A stretch of 64,000 nt of DNA from Sulfurovum sp. XGS-02. Lineage in GTDB: Bacteria; Campylobacterota; Campylobacteria; Campylobacterales; Sulfurovaceae. The translations under genes were made by a program, and so were the position numbers. Location: contig NZ_CP093312.1 of the NCBI RefSeq assembly GCF_023213175.1, positions 372,001 through 436,000 on the forward strand, given 5' to 3'. Below the pieces are notes generated by a model, which did no database searches, was not told where the DNA came from, and saw only the letters and a list, made by a program, of their open reading frames with translations. This document shows, piece by piece, positions 63,584-64,000 of this stretch. Numbering within the stretch: the first letter of the stretch is position 1; each line of letters begins with the position of its first letter.

Positions 63584-64000
63584 ATGAAAAAAATATTGAT
63601 ATTATTCATATGTGTATTCAGTTTTACAACAGCAGAGACAGAGTTTGCCGAACCCAAACCAGCAATTGATAATCCTAGACAACTCGTATTTGGTATACCT
63701 AGCGGTGATCTCAAAGAGATAAACCGTATTTTAAGTACTGTCAATAATGTCATGAAGTTCTATAGACCGGAAAATACCGAAGTGGTGATCGTAGCCTATG
63801 GTCAGGGATTAAAGTCTTTACTGAAAAAAGGTGATGTCGAGGTACGAAAACGTATAGAAGCGCTCATGACCTATGATGTAGAGTTCATTGCGTGCGGAAA
63901 TACTATGAGAACACTGCATATCGATAAAAAAGATCTGCTTGATGATATAGGTTTCGCAACTGCAGGTATCGTTGAGATCATAGAGAGACAGCTTCGGGGC
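63584..64000 (+). CDS. Exported DsrE-like protein (cut by window end)
   Basis: The first 139 codons are present and the stop lies beyond the window. It has a signal peptide (about 1-18, MKKILILFICVFSFTTAE). QLVFGIPSGDLKEINRI and EVVIVAYGQGLKSLL match a DsrE-like core, and VEFIACGNTMRTLHI carries the candidate sulfur-binding cysteine. It is a relative of the protein at 52550-53017 (compare VEFLVCGVGLRKHDL). GGAG precedes the ATG. It is probably the end of the SoxH-like/cytochrome-thioredoxin operon. Confidence 0.78.
   Translation, partial: MKKILILFICVFSFTTAETEFAEPKPAIDNPRQLVFGIPSGDLKEINRILSTVNNVMKFYRPENTEVVIVAYGQGLKSLLKKGDVEVRKRIEALMTYDVEFIACGNTMRTLHIDKKDLLDDIGFATAGIVEIIERQLRG

Overview
The window looks like a chromosomal segment of a chemolithotrophic, sulfur-oxidising member of the Campylobacterota (Epsilonproteobacteria), most like Sulfurovum or Sulfurimonas. 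Three things point there. It carries an epsilon-type soxXYZAB cluster. It has genes largely confined to this phylum (hobA, the DUF1882 gene, the long-form folP, the AAA-reduced holB). And three blocks follow gene orders I recall from Campylobacter jejuni: rnr/ilvC/DUF610/dprA/ruvX; queA-tatC-tatB-hemW/nudH-lysC-hobA-holB-folP-ligA-tlyA-ribF-cmoA; and aroE-SPOR-DUF1882-glyA-lysS-fur-cvpA with gatC. No rRNA, tRNA, insertion sequence, phage gene or CRISPR array was seen.

Layout. 1-2336: holA and rnr. 2405-9386: accessory genes, namely htpX, an M15 peptidase, a nitrogen module (formate/nitrite-type channel, cyanase, fused PP2C phosphatase/Ser-Thr kinase) flanked by near-identical 21-bp repeats, and an SPFH/NfeD pair. 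9508-15287: the ilvC to ruvX block, interrupted by a TlpA-like thioredoxin, a GH3 glucosaminidase and a 482-bp gap holding two tandem structured repeats. 15490-17637: a hybrid sensor protein whose phosphotransfer residues are mostly missing. 17653-30979: envelope genes, Tat translocase, then a long plus-strand housekeeping operon. 31013-38424: signalling (GGDEF protein, two-component pair), cmoA, class II DAHP synthase and an octaheme cytochrome. 38421-48077: aromatic biosynthesis, glyA, lysS, fur, pilT, gatC. 48179-50613: an FTR-like Fe-S protein, rhodanese, esterase, dapE. 50610-64000: a sulfur-oxidation region with thioredoxins, histidine kinases, DsrE-like proteins, a stand-alone Cache sensor with its two-component pair, soxXYZAB, a porin, a SoxH-like metallohydrolase, a cytochrome c/thioredoxin fusion and a second DsrE-like protein cut by the window edge.

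How parts fit. SoxY and SoxB carry twin-arginine signals, and tatB/tatC are in the window. Around Sox there is an unusual amount of periplasmic thiol and persulfide chemistry: three related CxxC thioredoxin-fold proteins, two exported DsrE-like proteins and a SoxH-like hydrolase. The sensor/OmpR-regulator/kinase operon lies directly upstream of soxX, whose promoter has three TTACA repeats. The most novel-looking observations are the tandem 192-bp structured repeats at 13.4-13.75 kb (likely small RNAs with C-rich loops), a DUF1882 gene with no standard start codon lying in frame behind the glyA stop, and the catalytically eroded hybrid kinase.
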